Shown here one piece after another: positions 33,454 through 44,700 of a stretch of DNA of 64,000 nucleotides. The position numbers and the translations under genes were made by a program. The notes under the pieces were generated by a model that saw only the letters and a program-made list of their open reading frames with translations, searched no databases and had not been told where the DNA came from. The first letter of the stretch is position 1, and each line of letters begins with the position of its first letter. Source of the DNA: Aptenodytes patagonicus (taxonomy: Eukaryota > Chordata > Aves > Sphenisciformes > Spheniscidae); the NCBI RefSeq assembly GCF_965638725.1, contig NC_134975.1, positions 935,179 to 999,178 of the forward strand, in the 5' to 3' direction.

Positions 33454-33460
33454 ATTGACC

Positions 33461-36400
33461 AAACATCTACTCGGTGATTTACTGTTTACTATTTAAAATT
33501 AGTATTAACTTGCAAGGTTAATAAAAGAATAACAGCAACAACAACAACAACAACAAAAAGCCAGCCTCGCCTTCTGTGGCTTGCAGATCATCTTTTGGTA
33601 AAAAAAAAAAATATATAAAATAATTAAATGAATGTGTAAAACGCGCTGTAAAAGGAGAGAAATATCGCTTGCTGCATCGCTCTAAATATAATTAGAAAAA
33701 TCCTGGGGAAACAAGAAGCCTCAGTTAATCTCCAAATCGCTGCTTTAATGAGTTATACTCGTGCGCGGAGCATTAATTGGAAGCAAAACTCAACCGAGAG
33801 GCTATTTTTTGGGGGGGGAAAGAAGCTCGAATACGGGCTAATTGGATTCTTTTGTCTCTGGTGGAGGGTACAGGGGGACTACACCTCTCCTGGAAGCAGC
33901 GCCCTGCCCAAGGGGCTCCCACGGTCCCTATGTACATATGGGAATGCCGGGTGTGGATGGGCTTCCTTATAGATACAGGAGCCAGAGGAACGCCAGAGAA
34001 ATCCTGGCTCTGACTTTAAGATGGGAACGAGACGTGGAAGCGCGGCTCTTAAATTGGGAATATATTAGGCTGGGTTTAGATGCGGGCACGTTGATGCTCA
34101 TTGTTATGGTTATGGTTATGAGGACCAGCGTTATTGCGTTTCTTCGGCGTAAATTCGCAGCAAATTCATTTAACAAGAGGAAAAAATAACCCCGTCAGGC
34201 CAATTTAAATAAATTAGATTATGATTTCCTCGATCTCTCTCCAAGCGGATATTTATAGATAATGGATTTTCTGCTTTTTCCTTTCGGGGTGAGATGCCGT
34301 AGGCTTCGCAGAGGCCGGGGGGGGGGGGGGGGGGGGGGGAAGCGTGTAGAAGATCGGTAAGGGGATTTTTATTAAAGAAATGCCGAAGAAAACCACGGTG
34401 GGGGCTGTGGTCCTTCCCCCAGTCCCGGCCGCATCCAGCCCCAAGCCCCGGAGCCCCCAGCTCAGCCCACCGTCCAGCCTGGGCACACTGGGAGCCGCTG
34501 CCCCGAGCCTCAGCCTGATGGAGCCAATTCTGCGAAAAACACACAATTAAGATAAATCCATACATTTCTCCCCGCTTCCTCAGGCGGGATTCCCCAACGC
34601 AGGGTGGGTGCTCTTGGGGGCTTCCAAAATTACACCAGGATTGATCCAGTCCTGAGCAGTTTCATTTATTTTTATTTTTTTTTTTTCCCAGGAGCCGCTT
34701 GATTTGGACAGGAGAGGAGGAAGGAGGAAAGCAAATATTTCTGTAGGAACGGGCCCCACTTCTGCTCCTTCCAGCAGCAAACCCCGACCCACCCCTCCGG
34801 AGGGATTTAAGTTTGGGGATATGAAGAAGCGGTAGTTGGGGAAATCCGCAGGGCTTGGGGTTTCTGCAGGGTGAAAACTCACGTTTTTCCTGTCGTAGCT
34901 CCTTTTTCTTTTTTTTTTTTTTAACTTTGTCTTTCATTTTGTTTGACAGGGGCGCACACGCTTTCCCTCTGTTTCTCCTGCTCCAGGAGAATATATGTGT
35001 ACGTATCTTGTGCAAGCAAACTCAAGGTTTGACTTTTATACACTTTTATTTCCTTCCTCCTCTGTCCCTGCGCCAATCTGGCAGGAAAATGGGCAAGAGG
35101 AGGAATTATGCCTAACGGGTCTGAGTGCTACAGGGTGACATAAATTGTATATATTGTAAGTCGGTTCACCTTGAACAGGAATAGTTGGATTTCAAAGACA
35201 TTCAAACACTCACGAAAATAGATAAAACTTATTTATTGCCAGCGAGCGGATAGAACAAATTGTTGCTTCGCCATAAAATCCGTATTATTTCTGGGCCGGT
35301 TTCTTTTATTCAGCAGCGTATTTCATTGCTCCGGCCTTAAAATGAATTCGTTAGCGAGGGGAGAAAACCCTCATCTCTTTAATTGGGAGGAATATTTCTA
35401 CCCTTAATGACAGAGACCGAGGTGCTATTTCACAGCTACCGCAAAAATCGTAGAAAATATTAATGCGCGAGGGTCAATTTTGGGGATTTATTCCCGCTTC
35501 GGTACTTTCAGCGTATACTTAATATGGGAAATATAATGTGCGGAGCTGGAATACAAAAAGGGTATTTTTTTTTCCTGAGCCAGGAGATAGGTCCTTGACA
35601 CCTTTGTGCTGTAGAAATCTCTGATTTCTTTGAACTCCCTCCGCAAGACCCGACCCGACTTAGCGCTGGGCTCATTTCAAAGCCATTAAGAGCCGCTTTA
35701 AGCGGAGTTTAATCGGGCAGTCCGCGAGCAGCACCGAAAAGTCAAGGCAGGCAGCCAAAATCCTCTTCTCCCGCTCCTCATTTTCTCACCGCCCCCTTCT
35801 TCTGAGCCACATCGGGGTTTTTTTTACACCCAAATCCGGGCGGCCCCGGCGGTGGTTGAGCAGAAGGAAAAATAGGAAGAATTAAAAGTGCAGGAGGAAA
35901 TAAACCCGGCCACGCTGCTGACACCCAGGTTGGTGCTTTTGCCTGGAGGGGAGGGACCTGGAAACTCTTTATTTTTTCTCCTAGAGGCCCCCCAAAATAA
36001 AGAGTAAAGGCGTAGCCTATATAGCACTCCGTGCTATAGGCTGTGGGTGCATATAGGTGTCCCCGGGTGTGCGTGGGCTTTGTGCGGGCTCCAGCCCTTC
36101 GGACCTGGCCAAAAAGGAGCTGCACAAAGAGAGAGGTGAAAGGAGCGTGGGTGCCGGGGGCGGCTGGGGGGGAGTGGGGGGTGGTGGTCGGAGGGTGGGG
36201 GGCACCTTGGACTGCTGGGCCTTGCCGTGGGGCCGCGGTGCTGGTGGGGTCAGACACGGGCGACGTGGGCATCACACGCAGGGGGCGAGGACGATTCGGG
36301 CTTCAGTCCAAGCATCTGAGAGATGCCCGCGTCCACGCGTGGAAATATTTCGCGTTCCCGCCTCAACCCACCCCTCTAAGTCCCCCAAACCGGACAAAAG

Positions 36401-36780
36401 CGCCGCGGTTTAGAGGGCTGCAGCTTAAAGCGTTACGGCCGTTAACAATAAATATAATAATTCCCATTAAAGCGAGGAGAATGGACCGGTTTTCCTTCTC
36501 CCGGTCTGCGTGTGGCTCAGGCTCCGTCCTTTGGCTAATTCCGTGATATATTAACTGTTTGCTTTCCTCCCCCGTGCTGTTATAGGGGCTGTTTTCAGGC
36601 CCATGCCCCCCCCCCCCCCCCCCCCCTTATCATTAATATGCCAGCGCGCTGTTGCCGAAGAATGCCTTGGTTTGGTTCCGAGTGGGGGTTCATAAATATA
36701 AAATAAACACAAAGTGGGAATAATTAGCGGCATTTATCAGCATATGGCCACCCACCCCACTTTGAAACCTTCCAGACCCC
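33461..36780. other. Intergenic HOXC12-HOXC11, left part
   Basis: No gene seen. Complex AT-rich stretches at about 35,120-35,570 (ATTTATTGCCAGCG, TTTATTCAGCAGCG, AATTCGTTAGCGAGG) and 36,425-36,480 (GTTAACAATAAATATAATAA) look like regulatory DNA. G/C runs occur at 34,319-34,339 and 36,607-36,626. A 27-nt hairpin lies at 36,015-36,041. Confidence 0.45.
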
Positions 36781-37215
36781 GCGAGAGGAAAATGAAGTAC
36801 GTTGCAAGTAATTAGTTTTAAGCAAATCATTTCAAATGGAAACTTATAGGTAAAGCCTAATGAAGTGCAGAGGGGGGGAAAAAAAAAGCCTCTTTTTTAT
36901 TGCTTGGTAGGTAGCAAGTAGACACAGCAATATTTTACTGTTGAGAGAATAAATTAATTAATATATCTGTAGCTAGCAACTACAATGGCTCCATGGATGA
37001 CTGCATTTAAAGGAGATATATGTATCCAGTCTCATTGGTGTTGTTAACAAGAGTGATAATAAAGATGAAAAGGATAAGAAAGATAAAAAGATCAGCCGGC
37101 TCGTACTCCTTACTGCGGCTAAATTGCGCGGATTTTCTAATGGCTGCGTCTTGTTGACTCTCCACAAACTCCTTTTTTTTTTTTTAGAGTCAGACTTCAT
37201 TAAGTGACTTTATTT
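36730..37215. promoter_or_regulatory. Broader conserved-looking block around HOTAIR element
   Basis: About 480 bp of mostly homopolymer-poor AT-rich sequence, with GCAAGTAATTAG, TTAAGCAAATCATTTC, AAGCCTAATGAAG and AATTAATTAATATATC as homeodomain-type sites. Likely the full extent of an enhancer-like element containing the HOTAIR-matching core. Confidence 0.45.
36918..37080 (-). other. HOTAIR-orthologous conserved element
   Basis: Read on the minus strand, 37080-37041 aligns without gaps to a 40-nt stretch of the human lncRNA HOTAIR as I recall it (about 33 identities, ending in the palindrome TTGTTAACAA). The block 36960-36918, starting TAATTAATT and containing GTAAAATAT and GTCTAC, aligns to the next conserved HOTAIR stretch. 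The spacer is 80 nt here and 81 nt in HOTAIR. Order, strand and position (antisense, between HOXC12 and HOXC11, about 7 kb past HOXC12) all match the large terminal HOTAIR exon. Established knowledge: a vertebrate conserved noncoding element underlies part of HOTAIR, with a HOXD paralogue. Transcription and splicing here are not shown, and I did not recognise the 5' PRC2-binding exons. Confidence 0.75.
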
Positions 37216-39220
37216 TCATGCTGCTCAAATAGGAAATAAAGATAGGCGCCCCTCGCCCCCCAATAAATCTCGTATTAACTATCCTTCTCTGCAGCTTCAA
37301 GGGAGGGGGGGTGTCTCCCTTCTCCCTATTTCAGATTAAAAAAAAAAAAAAAAAAAGGCTATTTTTGAAAAGAAAGTATTTTGCCTGCTTTTGTCAGTGC
37401 GGAAAATCCAATATTTTTTCCCCTATGCTTTCCTGGTACCAGAAAAATGCAGAAATCTTATACCTCCCCCGGTCAGAATAAATCACGTTTAGCCCGTGTT
37501 TTGGTCTAGCTGGAATACGAGCTCCTGTGCCTCAAATCCGCGTTAAAAATCTACCTGTAATTTTTTAAGAGAGTTTGTGCTTTAATTTTAGGCTTGGGTT
37601 AGCCGAACACTGCCACAGAGAACACATAAACCGTCGGGATATCTCATTATAAAAACGTTTGCCAAAATTCATTTATTTCAAAGGGAAAGCGTATTAATAT
37701 TCATCTTTGCAGCCAGCGCACTCCTGCGCCTCCCAAACCTACACGTCGGGTGGAGAAGTGTCGATAATTACAGAGAGTGTGGAAATTCATTTTATTTTTA
37801 TGATTAACCAGTAAACTATTATGAGGTGAGACGAGACGCTGCTAAAGGAGAAAGCATTTAAGAAATTAGGTATGGAAAAGTACAGTGTGAGACCCAAGGT
37901 AGCGATGAGGAATGTCGGGCAGGCTTCGGGTCCAGTAAAATGAAGGGGAAAAAAAAGGAAAAGCAAAAAAAATAACGGGCCGTACATACCTCGAATCAAA
38001 ATATCTTAAGGTAGAAATAATGTAAAAAATGATATTTTCATAGGCGGTGTGGGCCAGGGCTTTTTTTCTTCGCTGAAAAATAAATCCCGGGGGGGTGGGA
38101 TGGGGTTGCGGGGATCTGCGAGAGTAAATGCGGGGGGTGTGGGGGATGTGGGTGGATGTGGGCACCCCGCGGAGTGGAAATACGCGTGCAGAGCTCCGGT
38201 GCGTAACCGTGGAGCAAGGTATGAGTACAGCACAGCTCACCCTCCGCACCCGCGGGCACCCCGCTGCCAGGGGGGCACCCCAAGCAATATCGAGATGATT
38301 TTTTTAGCTCGGCCGTGCTCGGTTTTGGGGGGCTGCCGGGGCCGCAGGGCTTTTCCTTTGGATTTTCCCCCCGCCGTGGCTCTTTACACCTCATTCCCCC
38401 CCCAAAAAAACCCCATCCCTCATTTCCAACTTCCAGCCAGAACCCGAACACTGACTTTATGGGTATTTAAACCAACCATCTTCATCCGTAATTGTGGATG
38501 AAGAGTATTTATTGCTCCGGTGGATAACTAGATATATAATTATCTCTTTATAGAGAGACTGTGAAATAAAGCATCTGTCTCCCCCCCCCCCCCCCCGACA
38601 CACACAAAGGCGGGTGAACACCGACAAAGTTACACATCTGCACAGGCACTTCTTTTCTGGGCTTTTTTTCACCCAAAATGTATTCATCAAAGTCCGAGGA
38701 ACCTCTCCTCACACTTTAAAAAAATCCTCCTAACCCAAGGAAACGGCTCTGCCGCGGATTATTTTTTTCTTTCTTTCTTTTTCCTTTCCTGAAAGGGGCT
38801 AAAGAAAAATACCTATTTGCAAAGAGGAGCCGCGCTGGCTGCCGCGGTTCCGCGTTGTCCCTTTTTATAGGGGAAAAGGGATTTTGGGGTGGATTTCGGC
38901 GGGGGGGAGGAGGAAAGGTGGTCGGGGAAAAAATGTGCTGCGGGATTTTTCGGTGCCTCTTTAGAGGACGGGAGGGGGGGGGGGTCGTGGGGAAGGGGAT
39001 GCGGTAGGGTGAAATTCTCGGGGTGAGGACAGAGGGAGACGAAAGGCTCTGCTCGACTATAATCGAGATTTTATTTTTTTTGTTTGTTTAGGCAGCGGAT
39101 AAAACTTGCCTTCACCACCCTCCCCCCCCTCCAAGATTGCAAATAAATTTGGGAAATTTGGGGCGGGGGGGGTCCGGGCCAGGAGCTGCCCCGCACTCAC
39201 CCTCACACCCCCCATCCCCT
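37216..39220. other. Intergenic HOXC12-HOXC11, middle part
   Basis: No gene seen. It holds CCAATAAA at 37260-37267 in CCCCAATAAATCTCGTATTAA (posterior-HOX type) and complex AT-rich DNA at 37,550-37,880 (TATTAATATTCATC, TCGATAATTACAG). GC-rich from about 38,050 onward. Confidence 0.45.
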
Positions 39221-39288
39221 ATTTTTATTTTATTTTATTTTATTTTATTTTATTTTATTTTATTTTATTTTATTTTATTTTATTTTAA
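39221..39288. repeat. (TTTTA)n microsatellite
   Basis: About thirteen perfect TATTT pentamers. Confidence 0.97.
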
Positions 39289-41369
39289 TGTTATTCTTTC
39301 CCTCGACTCCCGCGGCTGCGGAGGGCTGCCCGCGCTGCCCTGCCCGCGCTGCCCGCTCTGCCTGCGGGAGGAGCCGCCTGGGCTGCCCGTCTGGGTGGGC
39401 GGGGGCCGCCCTCGCAAAGTGAAGGTCAAGTTAAGCCTCCCGCCTCCCTTCCGCGGCCCGTCCGCGCCGCTCCGCCGCGGCCCCGCGGGCAATGCCATTG
39501 CCGGCGACCTGCCCGCTCAATACCGCTACCCTTATTTTTATTAAACCCCCTTTCCCCCCCCCCCCCCTCGAGCCGGTGAGGGGCAGAGAGATGAGCCAAG
39601 TGCTGAAATAGCAAAAGGGGGGGGGGGGGGGTCGGTTTTATGGAGACTTTTTCTCTTAATCCTGATTTTTTTCATCCTTTCTCCCCCCGCCAAGCTGGAC
39701 TGCAGACTTCAAACAAGGTCTTTCCCCCCCTTCTCCTTTTTCTTCTTCGTTTTTTTTTTCCCCCTCCTCTTTTCCCAGCAAGATGCAAACCCGTCTGCCG
39801 TGGAGGAAATTAAACATCATAAAGAAAAGTCCAATTAAGGTTTAATGTCTGAACGTTACCATTTCCTCCAGAAAACAATGAAGTTCGCTCGGTAAGGAGA
39901 GAGGCAGAAAGAAAGGAAAAAGGGGGTGGAGGGAGGGAGAGGGGCAGAATTTTTTTGTCTCGGAGAGGGGGAATATTGGGCATGGAGGGGTAATCATTAA
40001 ATAAAAAAGGGGGGGGGGGATTAGCTGGGTGTAGGAGGTATTTGGGGTTGAGCCAAGCTCGTCTGCTGTCGGTGCTCGGAGATGGGGATAAACTGAATAA
40101 AATAATGCGGATTTTAATGCGTGGGCAAAGCTGGTTTCTGCTCATATTTGACTCCTGGAAAAGGCCTGAGCAGGGGCTGGTCCGGGGCGGAGCGGGGGGG
40201 GGGGGGGGGGGGGAGGCGTTAATAATAAATAAATAAGCAATAACCCCGGGAAAGGGGTGAAAAGGGGGGGTGTGTGTGTGTTTCAAAATCCCTGAGTCTC
40301 TTTACCCCTTGCCTTGCAATAAGTGGTGCTGTCCTTCCCCGTCTCCCTTTCTCCTCACTCCACCCGGAGCTGATTTCACCCTGAGCCTTTGCATTCCAGA
40401 AAAAAAAAGCCCAAAACAACCAAATGGGGGGTGGGAAGGGGGGCTAAAAAAAAAAAAATCGAGGGGGGAGAAGCCAACCCCACGCACCCGGGACGGCAAA
40501 AATCACCCAAACCCGCCGCGCTTGGGCCGTGGGAAAACGGCAGAGAGAGGAAAAAGCTTGGCCGGGAGGGGACTTTCGCCAGGTCCAGGTTTGCGTCTTT
40601 GCACCCCACTTTCCCCCCACACCCAACCCCAAAATCCCCCGGCCCCTCTCCCACCTCCCCTGCGAGCGGCGGGGGCTGCCTCTGCCGAGCCGAGCCCCGA
40701 GTGGGGCCGACAGCCGCCAAACCGCGGATATTCCCCGTTTGGGGGATTTTTGCTCTTTCTTTCTCTTCTAACAGGCAGATGTCTGGTGGGGGGCGATGGG
40801 GTGGACGTGTCCCCCCCCTCCCCCCTCCCCGGTCACGGAGAGGGCTCCGTAGATGTGACAATGACCGTCTGAAAAGCCCCGTAACCCTGCGAGGGGACCG
40901 AGCATCGCCTGATGCTGCAGCCCGGCTTCCCCGGACGCCCCAGCTCCCCGCAGCCCCCCAAAACACCGAGAGGAGGAAAAAAGGCTCCACTTTTCTTTAT
41001 TTTTCCCTTCCGCGAGAAGAAATAGCATTAAATGTTCCCCCTGGTTTCGGCCTCTGCCTCGGAGTCTACTCAAAGGGAAAAAGAAATAGTGCGTTGAATG
41101 CCCGGCCCTGGGAAGGGTGGAAGGAGATTAGCGCAATGGAGAAGCCAATTTTGCGTATACCAGCCTTCATTTCATCTGAAGAGATAATTATATATCTACC
41201 TAGGTAAATCTCTGCTGTACGGAATAGAAATCCATAGGAACAGTCAATCGGAATGAGTGTAATACAGCAGTGAACAAAGATCTATGCGCGTTTATGGTGT
41301 AAGAGCAAATAACTTAATATTTCTGCACAGAGTTGCCCGTGCTGTAGACTCACAATTTTCTAATAAATA
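39289..41369. other. Intergenic, GC-rich then mixed, no gene seen
   Basis: Purine- and G-rich sequence with G20 near 40,195. Open frames of up to 272 codons are low-complexity and have no family match. Confidence 0.5.
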
Positions 41370-41715
41370 TGGACAGAGAGAGAGAGGGAAAAAAAGATAA
41401 AGAAGAGGAGAGAGAGAGAAAAAAAAAGAGAGAAAGAAAGAGAAGAAGAGAAGAGAAGAGAAGAGAAGAGAAGAGAAGAGAAGAGAAGAGAAGAGAAGAG
41501 AAAAGAAAAGAAAAGAAAAGAAAAGAAAAGAAAAGAAGAGAAAAGAAGAGAAAAGAAGAGAAAAGAAGAGAAAAGAAGAGAAAAGAAGAGAAGAGAAAAG
41601 AAAAGAAAATAAAAGAAAAAAAAAGAAAAGAAAAGAAAAGAAAAGAGAAAAGAGAAAAGAGAAAAGAAAAGAAAAGATAAAAGAAAAGAAAAGATAAAAG
41701 AAAAGAAAAAGAAAA
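41370..41715. repeat. Long polypurine (AAGAG/AAAAG)n tract
   Basis: About 345 bp of nearly pure A/G on the + strand. 41,399-41,609 contains no pyrimidine. Sub-blocks are (AAGAG)n, (AAAAG)n and (AAAAGAAGAG)n. Lys/Arg/Glu open frames through it are artefacts. Confidence 0.96.
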
Positions 41716-44700
41716 TATTCGGGAGGGACCAGAAGGAGGGCTTACATAAGAGTCCGATCATTGGACCGATTTTTAATTCATAATTTATCTGCTCTCAATA
41801 CACGAGGTATTTTAAAGCCGGTACCTTATTAAAGGAGAACGCCAGCTGCATTAATTTTTATATAGATCTATATGCATTTCAACTGAATGTGGCACCAACA
41901 AAATGCTCGACCCTCATCCCCGATGAAGAAGAAGAGGCGAATATCACTTTTTTATTCTGCGGGGGAGCTTGAGGAGCCGCGCTGCTCGCGGAGGGCATAG
42001 AGCAACTTCTTGGCAAGAGATTTTTTTTTTTTGCGCCCCGGTCCCTCTGCTTCTCCGGCCGAAAATAAGCGATGGGCGCGCTTTACGCGCGCAGGGGCGC
42101 AGTTCACAGGCGAAGGGCCGTGAGCGCACGGGGAAAGGCAGGTACCTACATCAGCTCCGTAGGTAGATGGAGGGGGGGGTGGGCACAGGCGTTTTCCACC
42201 TTCCCCTCCTCCGCCGGCACCGTTTCTCTTCTACAAGCCGGACATAGGTTTGGAAAACGTCACCCCCGTGAAGCAGCTGAAGGATTTTCTTGCGTTTTAT
42301 TCTGATTAACGCGGGGATGGAAGAGAGAGCCCAGCGCCGCCGCGCCCTCGGTTGCCAATTGCTGAAGTTTATCCCCGTCAACTGTTGAGATTCGCCTTTG
42401 ATCGACGGTTATCTGAGGGAAAGGCATCCAGGTGCTAGCTGCTGTGGAAAAAGAATACTTAAAAAATAAATAAAAAAGAAGGGGGGGGGGGGGGATGCGG
42501 GAGGCAAAGTATTAAAGCGCAATACTTGGAAACGTTTTCCTGAGTATTTAAGGATTAAATACCACGCATGCAGGCGTGTGTGCGGTTTTAATAAGGCTGG
42601 GGAGGATTAGCCGCCCACCTTCTATTCTGAACTTTGCATTTCGGGGCTATTCGGCGAAGAAATGGGTCACCCGACAGAAAACACCTTTTCCCTGCCACAA
42701 TTTCCGACTTTTTACACGGTTTTGCACATTTTAGTGGCGCTGCTAAAGTTATCAAGAGGGAATGCCTGGCGAATAAAGGACATTTTTTTTTTTTTAAAAG
42801 GTTTGGGTGTGTTTTATATGTCTTCCTTTGTGTTTAAAACAGTATTTTTAGAGGGTGGGGGGGTGGGGGAGAGGGAGGCTGTGGAATAGAAATAGGTGTT
42901 GCTTAACGAGCTCCTCTGGGTTTCCTGTCTCCTCTAGGCTGAATTTCGCAGCGGCTCTAGGAGCGCCTTTAGCACGCTGGGAAGTTTTGCTCGAATTCCC
43001 CAAACCTCGCCTTTTCACACGCTTCAGCAGCTCCCCGCAACCGAGCTGCGCGGAGGAAAAGAAAGTAAATAAAGAGAGGGAAGCACAGAGGCATCGAAGT
43101 TCCCCCGGCCTCAGCTCTCCCTGCGGAGAAGGTGGGGAAGGACCCGTGGCCGATGAGAAAAGAAAAATAAGTGGGAAGGCCGACTGGCAAAGTGTTAGTT
43201 ATATTGGTTATTATTAAGCCCAACTCCTCTTAGCGCCTCTTCGCCATCACTTCTATTTGAATCCGACACCCGCCGCACATTTTTATCCCAGACAGTCCCA
43301 GCCTTGCCTGCGGTTGGGAAGCATAGTTCAATCTGCTTTTATCTTGATTAAGTCCACATGATTTTGAACTTGCAGCTCAGGTCTAGAGAGATCTAAGTCA
43401 TTTTTTTCCCCTTTGAATTGTTCACAGCTTATATAGTTTTCTTTCGCAGCCTGGCGTCCATCCAATTAAATTTATCTTTGCCATTTGGGGACAATAATAT
43501 TTTCCGAGCGCTTCCCACTTGTAGCTATTGTCTCTCCCTTCAGACTTCCTATACACATACGCGGTGTCTAGTAATCTGTTTACTGGCCTGGCTTTCCTCT
43601 CTTTCTCTCTTTTTTTTTTTTTTCCCCCTGTGAAGTCCATCTGAGGAAGCAATTGCCGCACCGTGGTGGAAGGGAGGGAAAAATCACTTTGAGAACATCT
43701 GATAGGCCAAAGTCATTAGACATCAGGAGTTGGAGCCTATTTAGCAAAAGCAAAGCGCATCTCTGCAGCTGCTGGGAGATGCAGCTGCTAAAGAAGTGCT
43801 TTTTGCACCCACTCGCAATGCATTTGCAGCCCCGAGCGAGCCCAGGTTAGCGATGCAGGTTGGAAAAACTCCTTTATTTTTTCCCCAAAAGCAGGGGGCA
43901 GAGCAAACTCTGATCGACTGTCTGAAATAGGGAAAGATTCAGGGACTAAATAATGCACCAGGTATCTTGAGAGCACAGTAAGCAGCAATGGGTAACGGGG
44001 TAAGCCAGGTTGGTATAAATATCTGTTCTCTTCTATTTTTGTTTATTTTCTTCTCTTTTTCTTTTTTCCCTTCCCCTTTTTCTTCCCCCAGTCAATAGGT
44101 TCCTTACTGTACGGGCTCGGACAAAGGCTTCTCTATGGCAATACTTACAAAAAAGTTTTTGACCCAAGTTGGGAGGTGGCTAACGAACTTACATCGCGTT
44201 CAGATAACTCCAGCTTTCGGGGGGAAGGAAAGAAAATAATCTCTTCTCTCCTCCATGGGAGAAGGGGAAAAAAAAAAGAGGAATGATTTATTGAGAAGAG
44301 TTCAAGTACAGGATTAACCTAAATCAAAATATAACTTCAGATGTTTACACAGATCAGCTAAAGCCAACTTTCACAACTCCAAGTTTTTGATTTTGGTACA
44401 ATTGCTACAATGTTTTTTGGTCACGAAATGCCTCTGACATCCCCTTAAAATTCATGTTAGTAACGCAAAACACATCTTGCAAGCCTTGAGCCTATTTGCC
44501 TGCTGAAAACGCTGTTAAATGTGTTAAGTGTTTGCATTATATCAGGCAAATGAGTGCGGACTCCGGAGCAAGGGCGGGTGGGGGCGGTTTGGGGGGGTGT
44601 GTGTGGAATTTTTCCCCCCCTTGCGCTTTGCTTTTTCTGCTGGACGGAGAGAAGTCTCCGGCTGAGATGCCAGGATAAAGCCGGGTAGTTATATATATAA

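Larger units (their letters stand above)
30069..33460 (+). other. Downstream of HOXC12: 3' UTR and spacer
   Basis: Non-coding. A-rich sequence follows the stop at once. G/C and T homopolymers interrupt 31,100-32,850. The 33,230-33,370 part is complex and AT-rich, ending in an (AAT)n tract at about 33,381-33,411. The extent of the 3' UTR is unresolved between a near and a far poly(A) signal. Confidence 0.5.

Noticed and set aside
40389-41207. 272-codon open frame between HOXC12 and HOXC11
   Set aside because: Low-complexity Lys/Pro/Gly composition, no recognisable domain, overlapped by equally open frames on the other strand.
41369-41680. Lys/Arg/Glu-rich open frame
   Set aside because: Product of the polypurine tract only.
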